Shown: positions 1 to 8,609 of the stretch, in pieces
Position numbering within the stretch: position 1 is the first letter of the stretch
Layout of the letters: every line of letters begins with the position of its first letter
Origin: Williamsia deligens
GTDB taxonomy: Bacteria > Actinomycetota > Actinomycetes > Mycobacteriales > Mycobacteriaceae
Assembly (NCBI RefSeq): GCF_024171765.1
Contig: NZ_JAMTCI010000001.1
Location: 310,001-374,000, forward strand
Direction of reading: 5' to 3'
DNA: 64,000 nt
The notes under the pieces: model-generated
What the model saw: the letters and a program-made list of their open reading frames with translations, nothing else
What the model was told of the DNA's origin: nothing
Databases searched by the model: none
Program-made: the position numbers and the translations under genes

Positions 1-639
1 CGGTGACTTGTACTGGATCTCCTTCGCCACCGACCCCAGGCCCGTCACGAACGCGGCGATCGTCTCCGACCGGTCGGCGGCGAACCGCGTGATCTCGTTG
101 AGGCGGTCCAGGATCGAGCCGAGATCGGGTCCGCGTCCCTGCACCACGGCGAGCACGTTGCCGACGAACTCGTTGATCTGGGCCGGGTCGAGGATCCGGA
201 AGACCGGGCGCAACCCGTTGAACAGCGCGGTGATGTCGAACGACGGGATGGTCCGCGACTGCGGGATGGTGGCGTCACCGGTGGAACGGGTCCCGGCGGG
301 CCCGTCGGTGGAGACGTCGAGGTAGCGCTCGCCGACGAGGTTCAGGTAGCGGATCGCGACGGTCGAGTTGTCGAACAGCGGTACCGACCGCGCCAGGCTG
401 AACGTCACGCGGGCGACCCCGTCGTGCAACGCGACCTTCTCGACCTTGCCCACGCGCACACCGATCTCGCGGACGTCGTTGCCCGCGGACAGCCCGGAGG
501 CGTCGGAGAACTCGGCGGTCACCGTGCGTTGCGCACCGGTCACCGACGGCGACAACGCGCCGACGACGACCCATCCCGCGGCCACCATCGCGACGACGAA
601 CAGCGCGAGCCCGACCATCGATCCCCGGTGCAGTCTCAT
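1..639 (-). CDS. MCE family lipid-transport protein (3' part beyond the window)
   Basis: N-terminal 213 residues of an MCE (MlaD-like) protein; the gene runs off the left edge. MCE proteins are envelope lipid-binding subunits that work with YrbE/MlaE permeases to import lipids or sterols through the mycolic-acid cell wall. Seen: ATG at 639-637 overlapping the stop of the preceding mce gene (ATGA); one N-terminal membrane segment (about residues 8-28); then the MCE beta-domain (about 37-112) with VGKVEKVAL and YLNLVGERYLDV, followed by the start of the helical region. By family rule mce operons carry six consecutive mce genes, so this should be the second (mceB-like), with more to the left. 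The substrate cannot be told from sequence. The family call is certain; the operon number is unknown. Confidence 0.9.
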   Translation of the reverse strand, partial: MRLHRGSMVGLALFVVAMVAAGWVVVGALSPSVTGAQRTVTAEFSDASGLSAGNDVREIGVRVGKVEKVALHDGVARVTFSLARSVPLFDNSTVAIRYLNLVGERYLDVSTDGPAGTRSTGDATIPQSRTIPSFDITALFNGLRPVFRILDPAQINEFVGNVLAVVQGRGPDLGSILDRLNEITRFAADRSETIAAFVTGLGSVAKEIQYKSP

Positions 640-1709
640 CGCCCGCCCCGTCCCGCCGCCGAGGGGATGCCCGACAGCGGTGCGCCGGGCAGCAGCACCG
701 ACGTCAGCTGCGGCATGTTCGCCAGGGTGGCGCCCACCTGCAGGGTGACCTTGCCGTTCTGCGTCGGCAACGCCTTCGTGAGGCGCCGCACCAGTTCCCG
801 GGTGTCGTCGTACGCCGGTGGGATGGACCGCAACGTCTGTCCGAGCGGCGATCCGACGGTGATGACGAAGTCCAGCAGGGTGCTCAACGAGCCGAGGTTG
901 TCGCCGACGACGCCGCCGATGGTGCCGACGGTGTCGACGAGACCGGACAGGGTGTCGCGGACGCCGGACACGACAGCGGGGTTCGTGTACTCCGCGGTGG
1001 TGCGGGTGAGGTTGATCAGGACGCTGTCGAAGGGGCCCTCGAGGTCGGCGACGCCCCGGCTGGCCGGGCCGAGTGTCTGCAGGAACCGCGCCAGCGGCAT
1101 CTGCTGGCGGGCGGCGGCGAGGTTCAGCAGGTCCGCACCCGACCGCAGCAGGGGTTGCACCGCGGTCACCACGCGGGAGAGGACGTCGATGCTGGTCGAC
1201 ACCTCGGTGCCGGTGACCGTGGTGGAGATCTCCCCGACCTGCCGCAGGAGCGTCGCCACCGACACGGTGGTGGACTCCGACCCGATCCGGAGCCGCTCGC
1301 CGTCGCGCAGGTGGCCGGCGGTGTCGCCCACCGTGCGATCCGACCGCAGCTCGATCCCCGTGACACCCAGGATGTTCGACGGCGCGTAGGCGGCACTGAC
1401 CTGGTCGGGGATGTCGTCGGCCTGGTCGGCGTCGATGGACAGGGCGATCTGCTGCTTGGAGCCCTCGGTGACGGTCACCGAGTCCACGCGGCCGACGATC
1501 AGACCGCGGAACTTCACGTCGCCACCGGCGGCGAGACCGTCCCCGACGGCGTCGGCGACGGCGACGACCTTCACTCGGCTGTCGAAACCGCCACGGGCGT
1601 AGACGGTCAGCGGGATCGCGGCGACGACCAGCACGACGATCGCCGCCGCCCCCAGGGTCAGCAGTGTCCGCCTCGACGGTCCCCGTCCGGAGAGGTCCTC
1701 GTACATCAT
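636..1709 (-). CDS. MCE family protein (first mce gene of the operon)
   Basis: 357-residue MCE protein, mceA-like by position directly after the two yrbE genes. Seen: membrane segment at about residues 16-37, MCE domain at about 45-120 with the conserved FRGLIVGRV and GVTGIELR stretches, then a long helical C-terminal part (about 150-357) that in the family forms the needle or tunnel. The start is fixed by translational coupling: ATG 1709-1707 overlaps the stop of yrbEB (ATGA), and its own stop overlaps the next mce gene. No lipobox is visible. It acts outside the membrane as the substrate-binding and channel part of a lipid importer. It is transcribed in one operon with the YrbE permeases. 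Substrate unknown. Confidence 0.93.
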   Translation of the reverse strand: MMYEDLSGRGPSRRTLLTLGAAAIVVLVVAAIPLTVYARGGFDSRVKVVAVADAVGDGLAAGGDVKFRGLIVGRVDSVTVTEGSKQQIALSIDADQADDIPDQVSAAYAPSNILGVTGIELRSDRTVGDTAGHLRDGERLRIGSESTTVSVATLLRQVGEISTTVTGTEVSTSIDVLSRVVTAVQPLLRSGADLLNLAAARQQMPLARFLQTLGPASRGVADLEGPFDSVLINLTRTTAEYTNPAVVSGVRDTLSGLVDTVGTIGGVVGDNLGSLSTLLDFVITVGSPLGQTLRSIPPAYDDTRELVRRLTKALPTQNGKVTLQVGATLANMPQLTSVLLPGAPLSGIPSAAGRGGR

Positions 1710-2578
1710 CCGGAGAACCGGAATCCGACGTCGGAACCCCAGAACACCAGGGTGAGGATCATGTCGAGCACGACGATGACCACGAAGCTGTTCTTGATCG
1801 CCCGTCCCGACGCGATGCCCACGCCCTCGGGACCGCCTGCCGCATAGAAGCCCTGATAGCAGTGGATGAGGATCACGGCGACCACGAACACGACGGCCTT
1901 GACCACGGCGAGCAGCATGTCGACCGGGGACAGGAACGCCGTGAAGTAGTGGTAGTAGGTGCCCGACGACTGCCCGTGCACGGTGTTCACCACGAACGCG
2001 CACGAGAGGTAGCTGAGGATCAGCGTGATGAGGAACAGCGGGATGATCGTCACGATCCCGGCGATGACGCGGGTGCTGACCACGAACGGGATCGGTCGGA
2101 TCGCCTGCGCCTCCAGGGCGTCGATCTCCTCGGCGATGCGCATCGACCCGATCTCCGCCGTCATCCGACAGCCCGCCTGCGCCGCGAACCCCACCGCCAC
2201 CACGATCGGACCGATCTCGCGGGTGTTGACGTAGGCCGAGAGGAACCCTGTGAGCGGCCCGATGCCGAAGAGCCGCAACGTCGCGAACGACTCGATGCCG
2301 ATCGACCCGCCCACCGACAGCCCCAGCACCACGAGCACCGCGACCGACCCACCACCGACGACGATGCCGGTCGATCCCCACATCAGGTCGGAGAGGACCG
2401 CCCCGGTCTGCGACCGGTAGACGCGCAGGGCGTGCGGGACGGACCGGATGACGTCGTAGGCGAAGTGCACCTGGTGGCCGATGCGCTCGACGGCGTTGAC
2501 CGGCACGACGGCGGCCCGCGACGCCGTGGTGGTCCAGCGACGTGACCGCGCATAGGTGGCGAACCCGCTCATCGTCAC
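1706..2578 (-). CDS. YrbE/MlaE-type ABC permease (second copy, yrbEB-like)
   Basis: 290-residue integral membrane permease of an MCE lipid transporter. Seen: a soluble N-terminus, then about five hydrophobic segments from residue 70 to 285, and the MlaE signature region EEIDALEAQAIRPIP in the cytoplasmic loop thought to contact the ATPase. The start is a GTG at 2578-2576 that overlaps the stop of yrbEA (GTGA); an ATG lies two codons further in. Its stop overlaps the mceA-like gene. No mlaF/Mkl ATPase gene is present here; in Mycobacteriales one shared ATPase is encoded elsewhere. Forms a heterodimer with the preceding YrbE (family knowledge). Confidence 0.93.
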   Translation of the reverse strand: MTMSGFATYARSRRWTTTASRAAVVPVNAVERIGHQVHFAYDVIRSVPHALRVYRSQTGAVLSDLMWGSTGIVVGGGSVAVLVVLGLSVGGSIGIESFATLRLFGIGPLTGFLSAYVNTREIGPIVVAVGFAAQAGCRMTAEIGSMRIAEEIDALEAQAIRPIPFVVSTRVIAGIVTIIPLFLITLILSYLSCAFVVNTVHGQSSGTYYHYFTAFLSPVDMLLAVVKAVVFVVAVILIHCYQGFYAAGGPEGVGIASGRAIKNSFVVIVVLDMILTLVFWGSDVGFRFSG

Positions 2579-3450
2579 CCCACCTTCTGCTGGACGAACA
2601 TCGACAGCACCTGGGTGACGGCCAGGTTGAGCAGGAACGAGGAGACCACCCCGAGGACGACCGCGGCGTTGACCGCGTCGGCGACACCGCGCGGGCCGCC
2701 CTTCGCCTCGAGTCCTCGCTGGCAGGCGATCGCGACCACGACGATCCCGAACAGGACGGACTTCAGCAGGGCCACGACGAGGTCACCCACGCTCGCGAAC
2801 TGCCCGAACCCGCCGAGATAGCTGCCCGGGGCACCGCCCTGGAAGGACACGTTGATCACGTATCCGGCTGCGACGCCGACGAAGATGATCTCCATACAGA
2901 TCAGGGGCGCCACCGCCACCACGGCCAGCAGACGCGGCGCGACCACCCGTCGGGCCGGGTCGATCCCCATGGTGCGCATCGCGTCGATCTCGTCGCGGAC
3001 CGTGCGGGCGCCGAGGTCGGCGGCGATGGCCGACCCGACGGCCCCACCGATGAGCAGGGCGGCGCCGATCGGGGCCCCCTGCTGCAGGATCGCCAGCGCA
3101 CCGGCCGCCCCCGACAGCGACGACGCACCGAGCTGCTGCGTCAGTCCGCCCACCTGCACCGACAGGATGACGCCGAACGGGATGGCGACCAGCACCGCCG
3201 GGACGCCGGCGACACCGGCGAAGAAGCTGGTCTGCGAGAGGGTCTCGCGCAGCGGCAGTCGACCCCGGACCGTGTCGCGGACGATGTGGCCGAAGGCGGT
3301 CAGGGTCAGCTCGATGAGGCGACCGAGCGTGGCGATCGCGGACAGCACGGCGTCGCCGAACCGCCCCAGCGCGAGCACGCCGCCGGAGCGCGCTCCTGTG
3401 TTCGCCAATCCGTCCCCTGATGTCGTCGTCGGTCGAGGTACGGAGCTCAC
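2575..3450 (-). CDS. YrbE/MlaE-type ABC permease (first copy, yrbEA-like)
   Basis: First gene of the mce operon: a MlaE-family permease of about 291 residues. Seen: four to six hydrophobic segments after residue 60, and the family signature DEIDAMRTMGIDPARRV, parallel to EEIDALEAQAIRP in the downstream paralogue. The GTG at 3450-3448 gives a family-typical length. An in-frame ATG at 3471-3469 (with GGAG three bases upstream) is an alternative start adding 7 residues. It is divergent from the CoA-transferase gene at 3656, so the promoter lies in the 185-bp gap. A possible -10 (TTACAG/TACAGT, minus strand, about 3492-3498) is the only promoter-like element visible. Confidence 0.9.
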   Translation of the reverse strand: MSSVPRPTTTSGDGLANTGARSGGVLALGRFGDAVLSAIATLGRLIELTLTAFGHIVRDTVRGRLPLRETLSQTSFFAGVAGVPAVLVAIPFGVILSVQVGGLTQQLGASSLSGAAGALAILQQGAPIGAALLIGGAVGSAIAADLGARTVRDEIDAMRTMGIDPARRVVAPRLLAVVAVAPLICMEIIFVGVAAGYVINVSFQGGAPGSYLGGFGQFASVGDLVVALLKSVLFGIVVVAIACQRGLEAKGGPRGVADAVNAAVVLGVVSSFLLNLAVTQVLSMFVQQKVG

Positions 3451-3655
3451 GACGCGACAACGCGGACACATGGGCTCCGTGACCGGCGTCACTGTAATGC
3501 CGCTCGCGGGCGATGTGGGGTCGTTGATCGACGAGCTTGGGAGGGACGACAACACGGGACGCCGGGTGTTGGACGAGCGCGGGTCACCGGATCCGACGGC
3601 GTGTCTCCGGCGGGTCGGATGGTGGACCGGGGTGGGGGTTCGTCACCCTGGACAC

Positions 3656-4906
3656 ATGCGGACTGACCCCACGGACACGCCGGACACCACCGCCGACGCC
3701 TCCCCCGCGGGCGGCTCCGGCGCTCTCGACGGTGTGCGCGTCGTCGAGCTGGGATCGCTCATCGCCGGCCCGTTCGGTGCGCGGCTGCTCGGCGACATGG
3801 GTGCCGACGTGGTGAAGATCGAGGCGCCCGGGTCGCCCGACCCGCTGCGCGGATGGGGACAGGCCGAGGTGGACGGGCACCGGTTCCTGTGGACGGTGTA
3901 CGCGCGCAACAAGCGGGCGGTGACGCTGGACCTGCGGGCCCCGGCCGGGCGCGAGCTGTTCCTCGACCTCATCGCGACCACCGACGTCGTCGTGGAGAAC
4001 TTCCGGCCCGGCACGCTCGAGCGACTCGACCTCGGGTGGGACGTGCTCTCGGAGCGCAACCCGGGGCTGATACTGGTCCGGGTCTCCGGGTACGGACAGA
4101 CCGGTCCGCAGGCCGCCCGGCCCGGGTACGCGTCCGTCGCCGAGGCCGTCAGCGGCCTCCGGCACCTCAACGGGTACCCCGATCAGCCGCCGCCCCGGCT
4201 GGCCCTGTCCCTCGGCGACACGCTCGCGGGGATGTTCGCCGCACAGGGCGCGCTCGCCGCGCTCTACCGCCGCACCGTGACCGGTACCGGCCAGGTGGTG
4301 GACGTCGCGCTCACCGAGGCCTGCCTCGCGATCCAGGAGTCGGTCATCCCCGACTACGCGATGGGCGGGGTGGTGCGCGGGCCGTCGGGGACCCGACTCG
4401 ACGGGATCGCACCGTCGAACGTCTACCCCACGGCCGACGAATCGCTCGTCGTCATCGGGGCCAACCAGGACACGGTCTTCCGACGCCTCTGCGGGGCGAT
4501 GGGCCGACCCGATCTGGCCGACGACCCGCGCTTCGCCACCCACGGCGCCCGCGGGACCAACCAGGACGAGATCGACAGACTGATCGCCGAGTGGACCGCG
4601 ACGATCGACCGCGCGGACCTGCTGGCTCTGCTCGACGAGGCCGGGGTGGTCGCCGGGCCGATCAACACCGTCGCCGACATCGTCGACGACCCGCAGCTGC
4701 GGGCGCGGGGGATGCTGGTCGAGCACCCCGACGACCGCATCGGTCGTACCGTGCTCGGACCGGGAGTGGTGCCCGTGCTGCACGGATCGCCGGGGTCGGT
4801 ACGGTCGTCGGCGCCCCCGCGACCGGGCCACCACAACGCCGAGGTGTTCGGGGCACTGCGCGACCCGGAGGCGTTGGCGCGACTGCGCGAGGAGGGGATC
4901 CTGTGA
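3656..4906 (+). CDS. CaiB/BaiF family CoA transferase
   Basis: 416-residue class III CoA transferase, which moves CoA between acyl groups during carboxylic-acid activation or racemisation. Seen: the N-terminal family signature LDGVRVVELGSLIAGPFGAR followed by LLGDMGADVVKIE (residues about 24-57), then VVENFRPGTLERLDLGW and RVSGYGQTGP in the nucleotide-binding part, and the late small-domain stretch LLDEAGVVAGPINTVADI. The ATG at 3656 was chosen because the family signature starts about 20 residues later; the open frame extends far upstream without conserved sequence. The stop overlaps a TetR gene (GTGA), so the pair is co-transcribed and the TetR probably controls this gene. The specific acyl substrate is unknown. 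Confidence 0.92.
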   Translation: MRTDPTDTPDTTADASPAGGSGALDGVRVVELGSLIAGPFGARLLGDMGADVVKIEAPGSPDPLRGWGQAEVDGHRFLWTVYARNKRAVTLDLRAPAGRELFLDLIATTDVVVENFRPGTLERLDLGWDVLSERNPGLILVRVSGYGQTGPQAARPGYASVAEAVSGLRHLNGYPDQPPPRLALSLGDTLAGMFAAQGALAALYRRTVTGTGQVVDVALTEACLAIQESVIPDYAMGGVVRGPSGTRLDGIAPSNVYPTADESLVVIGANQDTVFRRLCGAMGRPDLADDPRFATHGARGTNQDEIDRLIAEWTATIDRADLLALLDEAGVVAGPINTVADIVDDPQLRARGMLVEHPDDRIGRTVLGPGVVPVLHGSPGSVRSSAPPRPGHHNAEVFGALRDPEALARLREEGIL

Positions 4907-5538
4907 CCGAACCCGGCACCTCCGCGGTGGCGACGCCCAAAGGCCGTCGCACGGAACAGGCCTTCGTCGACGCCGCACGGAAGGTGTTCGCCGAGAAGGG
5001 CTATCTGGCCGCCAAGATCGCCGACATCGCCGCCGAGGCGGGTCGCTCGACGGGCTCGTTCTACAACTACCACGAGAGCAAACGCCAGCTGCTGGAACAC
5101 CTCCTGGAGGAGTTCCAGGTGCGCGTCCTGGAGGACACCCGCCGCAACCTCACCAGCGACGCGTCGACCAACATCGACTCCGCCGTCCGTGCCTACTGGT
5201 CGTCGTACCGCGACTACCTCCCCGAGATGATCGGGGCGTTCCAGCTGTCGATGACCGACCGCGCCTTCGCGCAATGGTGGCGGTCGCGGCGCTCACAGGG
5301 CATCGACGAGGTGCTCGACGTGTTCCGCGCGGGCGAGAACTCCGGCGCCGACATCGGCCTCGACAAGCACCTGTTCGCCTCGGCGATCGTCTCGATGCTC
5401 GAGTCGTTCTGCTGGACCTGGTTCGTCACCGGTGGCGACGACACCGTCGCCGGCCGGTCGGACGAGGAGGCGATCCGGACCCTCGTGGAGATCTGGCGAC
5501 GCGGCCTCGTCGTCCGTGGAACCGGCGACCCCGCCTGA
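4903..5538 (+). CDS. TetR/AcrR family transcriptional regulator
   Basis: 211-residue TetR repressor. Seen: the DNA-binding helix-turn-helix at about residues 14-60 (AFVDAARKVFAEKGYLAAKI, then STGSFYNYHESKRQLLEHLL), followed by an all-helical ligand domain. The GTG start at 4903 overlaps the TGA of the CoA transferase, so the two are translated together. The likely role is a ligand-responsive repressor of its own operon. No clear palindrome was recognised in the short gap upstream of the CoA-transferase gene, so its operator is not assigned. Confidence 0.93.
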   Translation: MTEPGTSAVATPKGRRTEQAFVDAARKVFAEKGYLAAKIADIAAEAGRSTGSFYNYHESKRQLLEHLLEEFQVRVLEDTRRNLTSDASTNIDSAVRAYWSSYRDYLPEMIGAFQLSMTDRAFAQWWRSRRSQGIDEVLDVFRAGENSGADIGLDKHLFASAIVSMLESFCWTWFVTGGDDTVAGRSDEEAIRTLVEIWRRGLVVRGTGDPA

Positions 5539-5546
5539 CCGGCCGC

Positions 5547-5574
5547 GCTGAGGGCAGCTGCCGGCCCGCTCAGC
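5547..5574. terminator. hairpin between convergent genes
   Basis: Arms GCTGAG (5547-5552) and CTCAGC (5569-5574) enclose a second self-complementary stretch GGCAGCTGCC (5553-5562). It lies between the stop of the TetR gene and the stop of the convergent hydrolase gene. No T-tract, as is usual for GC-rich actinobacteria. Likely a shared bidirectional terminator. Confidence 0.45.
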
Positions 5575-6487
5575 TCGACGGGACCGCGGCGGCCAGGAAC
5601 TCGAGCGCGTCACCGATCACCGTCGGGAAGAGCGGATCGATGTACGGGTCGAAATGTCCGCCGGGGTACTCACGCACTGTGCACACCGAGATCCTGGCCG
5701 CGGCGGCCCGGGCGGATGCGGCGGGTGCGATGTCGTCGCCGTCGGCGACCTGGATCAACACCGGGCAGGTGATACGGGAGACGGTGCGGATCGGCGAGTA
5801 GCGGCCGATGTGCAGCAGGACGCGTGCCGCGACCGTCTCGGGGACGGAACCCCGCTCGAAACCGGACTGCCGAACCATCTCCTCGAAGGCCTCGTGGGCG
5901 CCGGGGGCGGTCATGACCGCGGTGGTGCCCGGGGCGCCGATCGAGTGGACGTAGCGCGGCGCTGTGCCGCGCGCCGCATTGAGGAGGTCGGCCAGAGCAT
6001 GAGGAGCGAGCCTCAGCGAGGATCGCAGTCCGGTCGCCCGCACCGCGGCCGGGCCGCTGAGGTGAGGCACCTGCGCGATCGCCGCGGCGAACGGCTGCCC
6101 TTCGGCGGCCAATGTCAGGACGTGTCCCCCGGCGAACGATGTGCCCCATCCGATCACGCGGTCGGGATCGACCCCGGGAAGGGACCGCGCGAATGCGATG
6201 GCCGCACGCCAGTCCGCGAGCTGGGCGGAGATGTCGAGCAGCTGCCGAGGCTCGCCGTCGCTGTCCCCGAAGTACCGGTAGTCGAAGAGGACGACCGCAT
6301 ACCCGGTCTGGGCGAACTCCCTCGCGTACCGCGGGAGGCTGAGCGTGCGGACGGATCCGAAGCCGTGCGCCATGACGACGACGGGCACAGGCCGGGTGCC
6401 GTCCGTCGAGGGGATGTGGACGTCAGCGGTGCACCTGACACCGGACGACACGAAGTCTCGGGTCTCGACGTGGACACTTCGGCTCAT
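5570..6487 (-). CDS. alpha/beta hydrolase
   Basis: 305-residue alpha/beta hydrolase. Seen: oxyanion region VVVMAHGFGSVRTLSL, strand GYAVVLFDYRYFGDSDG, nucleophile elbow GWGTSFAGG (Ser within GxSxA rather than GxSxG), a helical lid from about 165 to 235, acid residue near VADGDDIAP and a late His in EYPGGHFDPY. The ATG at 6487 was chosen because GAAGG lies 6-7 bases upstream; a TTG ten codons further up sits inside the operator. Divergent from the TetR gene at 6563 and separated from it by a double operator, so it is very probably that regulator's target. The reaction (ester, lactone or peptide bond) is unknown. Confidence 0.88.
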   Translation of the reverse strand: MSRSVHVETRDFVSSGVRCTADVHIPSTDGTRPVPVVVMAHGFGSVRTLSLPRYAREFAQTGYAVVLFDYRYFGDSDGEPRQLLDISAQLADWRAAIAFARSLPGVDPDRVIGWGTSFAGGHVLTLAAEGQPFAAAIAQVPHLSGPAAVRATGLRSSLRLAPHALADLLNAARGTAPRYVHSIGAPGTTAVMTAPGAHEAFEEMVRQSGFERGSVPETVAARVLLHIGRYSPIRTVSRITCPVLIQVADGDDIAPAASARAAAARISVCTVREYPGGHFDPYIDPLFPTVIGDALEFLAAAVPSS

Positions 6488-6500
6488 TTGCCGCCTTCTC

Positions 6501-6550
6501 TCTTGAATGGTCGACAAGAAGATAGGTCACGTCTTGTCGACGGGTCAAGA
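6501..6550. promoter_or_regulatory. double TetR operator between divergent hydrolase and tetR genes
   Basis: Two copies of a 19-bp site with form TCTTGW-N7-WCAAGA: TCTTGAATGGTCGACAAGA (6501-6519) and TCTTGTCGACGGGTCAAGA (6532-6550). Their left ends are 31 bp apart, about three helical turns, and together they form a 50-bp inverted repeat (16 of 19 positions pair). They cover the whole gap between the hydrolase start and the TetR start at 6563. A third copy lies ahead of the SDR gene at 14193-14211. Confidence 0.75.
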
Positions 6551-6562
6551 TACGATCGCCCG

Positions 6563-7105
6563 ATGCCCAGGAACCGTCGATCGCGCGACCGCGACGAGAA
6601 GCGGGGTGAGATCCTCGCGGCAGCGCGCGAACTGTTCATCGCCGAGGGCTACGCCGAGGTGTCCGTGGCGCGGATCGCGCGCCGGGCCGAGGTGACGTCG
6701 ACGACGGTGTACTGGTACTTCACCGACAAGGACGAACTCCTGGTCGCAGTCCTCGACGACCTGCTCGCGTCGTCACTGGCCGAACTGGAGTCGTCGGACA
6801 ACTCGTCGATCGAGCAACTGTTCCTGCTGGCGGCGACCCGACTGACGGAACTGGGCTCCCTCGTCGACGCCGTCCACACGCGCCGTCTGTCGTCGCCGGT
6901 GATCGACGAGTGGCACGACAACTTCCACGGGCTGGCGGAGACGATCACCCGTGCGGTCCTCCCGGATGCCCTGGACGACGACCGTGTCGACGCGATATGC
7001 CGGATGACGACATTCATCATCGAGGGCATCGTGACCCACCGTCCGCCGGATTCCGCGGTACGCGAGATGGCCGCGGCCGTGGCGTCGATGGTCGACGAGA
7101 GCTGA
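6563..7105 (+). CDS. TetR family transcriptional regulator (probable controller of the TCTTGW-N7-WCAAGA sites)
   Basis: 180-residue TetR repressor. Seen: helix-turn-helix at about residues 14-60 (ILAAARELFIAEGYAEVSVA, then TSTTVYWYFTDKDELLVAVL) and a short helical ligand domain. The start ATG is only 13 bp from the right-hand operator copy, so the transcript is almost leaderless and the gene is probably autorepressed. Divergent from the alpha/beta hydrolase. By shared operator sequence it may also control the SDR gene at 13338-14141. Its ligand is unknown. Confidence 0.93.
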   Translation: MPRNRRSRDRDEKRGEILAAARELFIAEGYAEVSVARIARRAEVTSTTVYWYFTDKDELLVAVLDDLLASSLAELESSDNSSIEQLFLLAATRLTELGSLVDAVHTRRLSSPVIDEWHDNFHGLAETITRAVLPDALDDDRVDAICRMTTFIIEGIVTHRPPDSAVREMAAAVASMVDES

Positions 7106-7112
7106 CAGCTCG

Positions 7113-8390
7113 TCAGCCCGGCATCCGCCACTGCGCGACGAGCAGCGCGATCTCGACGTCGAGGCGGTGCGTGGACAACGGGGCGCCCAGGACACGCTCG
7201 GCCGCCGCGACGCGGTATTTGATCGTGTTGGGATGCAGGTGGAGCGTGGCGGCTGTCGCCTTGTGACTGCCGTTGCGCTGCAGGAACTCTCGTAACGTCG
7301 TGCGGAGTCGGCCGGCTTGCTCGGTGGGGTGCGCGAGGTCGCCGAGGATGCCCGCGATCCAGTCGTCGACGGCGTCGAAGTCATGAGACAGCTGGGCCAC
7401 GACGGCGACTCCTGGCGTCGTGTAGTCGACGACCGAACCCGTGTCACCGGCGGCGGCCAGGCCGGCGATGCGCTGTGCGTCGGTCGCCTCTCGATGTGAC
7501 CGCCGGAACCCCGCCAAGCCGGAGTGGGGGGCGCCGACCGCCATGTGGATGCCCGGGGTCATCGGCCGGCCGTACGTCGGTGTCGGGGTGTCGTCGACCG
7601 GGATGTCGACACCGGCGGGGACCGGGAACCATGCCCAGACAGTGTGGTCGTCGGCGGGGACGATCAACGGCGCAGCGCTCGCCCCGGACCGCTCCGCGTA
7701 GGAGCGGACCTCGCGACCGAGGTGGTGGGCCTCGCCCACCGCGGCGTCGGCGGTCCACGCGATCAGCGCACGGTGTGTCCGATCGAGGCGGTAGTCGAGT
7801 GTCGCCGAGGCGGAGGCGGGATCGATGTTCTCGGGGCCGGTCAGGATCTGGCGGATACGGTGCGCGCGCTGTGCGTCGCGATGCGAGAGCCACCGCTCAC
7901 GCTCGTCCTGGTACTCACGGACCACGGTCTCCGACACCCAGTCGATGTAGGTCGACCCGATCTGGCCGATGCGGTGGAACACCGGCAGTCGGATGGCGGG
8001 ATCGATGTCGTGCAGGGCCATGCGTCCGTACACGCGGTCCATGAACGTGGTGTAGCCCAGCCGGTATGCGCGGACCAGGGCGGTGACGGGTGCAGTCGTC
8101 CGCGCGAGATGGCGGGCGTAGTCGATGGCGGCCTCGGGGGCCTGGAGTCGCGCGGCGGGCACACCCTCGCGAACGACACGCAGGAAGGTCGCGACGTTGC
8201 CTTCCACGCTCGCCCCGAGCAGCGCGAGCAGTCGCGGATCGCCGCGCAACTCGCTGATCTCCCGCTCGAGGACGTCACGGATCAGCCGCGCCTCGCCGGC
8301 GATGTCGCGGGCGAGATCGGCGTGCACCTGCTCGACGACGAAGGCGGCCGCACCGTCGAGATCGTCGGCGGGGACAACGTCGTCGGTCAC
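7113..8390 (-). CDS. PucR/CdaR-type transcriptional regulator
   Basis: 425-residue regulator. Seen: an N-terminal helical sensor region (about 1-160), a middle degenerate GGDEF-like region (about 165-330), and a C-terminal PucR-type helix-turn-helix (about 365-420: LREFLQRNGSHKATAATLHL, then HPNTIKYRVAAAERVLG), which is the family hallmark. The GTG at 8390-8388 gives a clean N-terminus; the longer open frame upstream crosses palindromic DNA. Divergent from an acyl-CoA synthetase gene, with two palindromes in the 219-bp gap, so it probably activates the fadD-DUF3556-oxidoreductase operon. The inducer is unknown. Confidence 0.88.
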   Translation of the reverse strand: MTDDVVPADDLDGAAAFVVEQVHADLARDIAGEARLIRDVLEREISELRGDPRLLALLGASVEGNVATFLRVVREGVPAARLQAPEAAIDYARHLARTTAPVTALVRAYRLGYTTFMDRVYGRMALHDIDPAIRLPVFHRIGQIGSTYIDWVSETVVREYQDERERWLSHRDAQRAHRIRQILTGPENIDPASASATLDYRLDRTHRALIAWTADAAVGEAHHLGREVRSYAERSGASAAPLIVPADDHTVWAWFPVPAGVDIPVDDTPTPTYGRPMTPGIHMAVGAPHSGLAGFRRSHREATDAQRIAGLAAAGDTGSVVDYTTPGVAVVAQLSHDFDAVDDWIAGILGDLAHPTEQAGRLRTTLREFLQRNGSHKATAATLHLHPNTIKYRVAAAERVLGAPLSTHRLDVEIALLVAQWRMPG

Positions 8391-8424
8391 GGGACGACGG
8401 TAGCGGTTGATCGCCGGCGGCACC

Positions 8425-8440
8425 GCAGATCGAGATCTGC
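8425..8440. promoter_or_regulatory. palindrome in the pucR/acyl-CoA synthetase divergent promoter
   Basis: GCAGAT-CGAG-ATCTGC, perfect 6-bp arms, 35 bp upstream of the PucR-type gene's start. With the palindrome at 8495-8511 it is a candidate binding site for the PucR-type regulator or another factor. Confidence 0.4.
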
Positions 8441-8494
8441 AGTTCAGGTGGGCCAACGGGGGTTGCTCGACCCCACGGCCTCCATGTCTGAAGA

Positions 8495-8511
8495 TTGTCC
8501 CCTGGGGACAA
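8495..8511. promoter_or_regulatory. perfect 17-bp palindrome, candidate operator
   Basis: TTGTCCCC-T-GGGGACAA, perfect 8-bp arms with a single central base, in the middle of the gap between the PucR-type regulator and the acyl-CoA synthetase. The position and symmetry are those of a dimeric regulator site. Confidence 0.55.
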
Positions 8512-8609
8512 CGACCGCCAGAAACTGTGTCGCGCCGGGATATGGCCTGCGTCACACGCCGCTTCGTACCGTGAGTGTGCTCACCGTCGACACATGGTTC
8601 GGAGAACTG

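Noticed and set aside
636-2687. 683-residue frame joining an Arg-rich N-terminus to an MCE protein
   Set aside because: The first half is an out-of-frame reading of the YrbE gene. The real MCE gene starts at 1709 by stop-start overlap.
3584-4978. 464-residue minus-strand frame
   Set aside because: Antisense of the CaiB-type CoA transferase; Arg/Val-rich, no domain.
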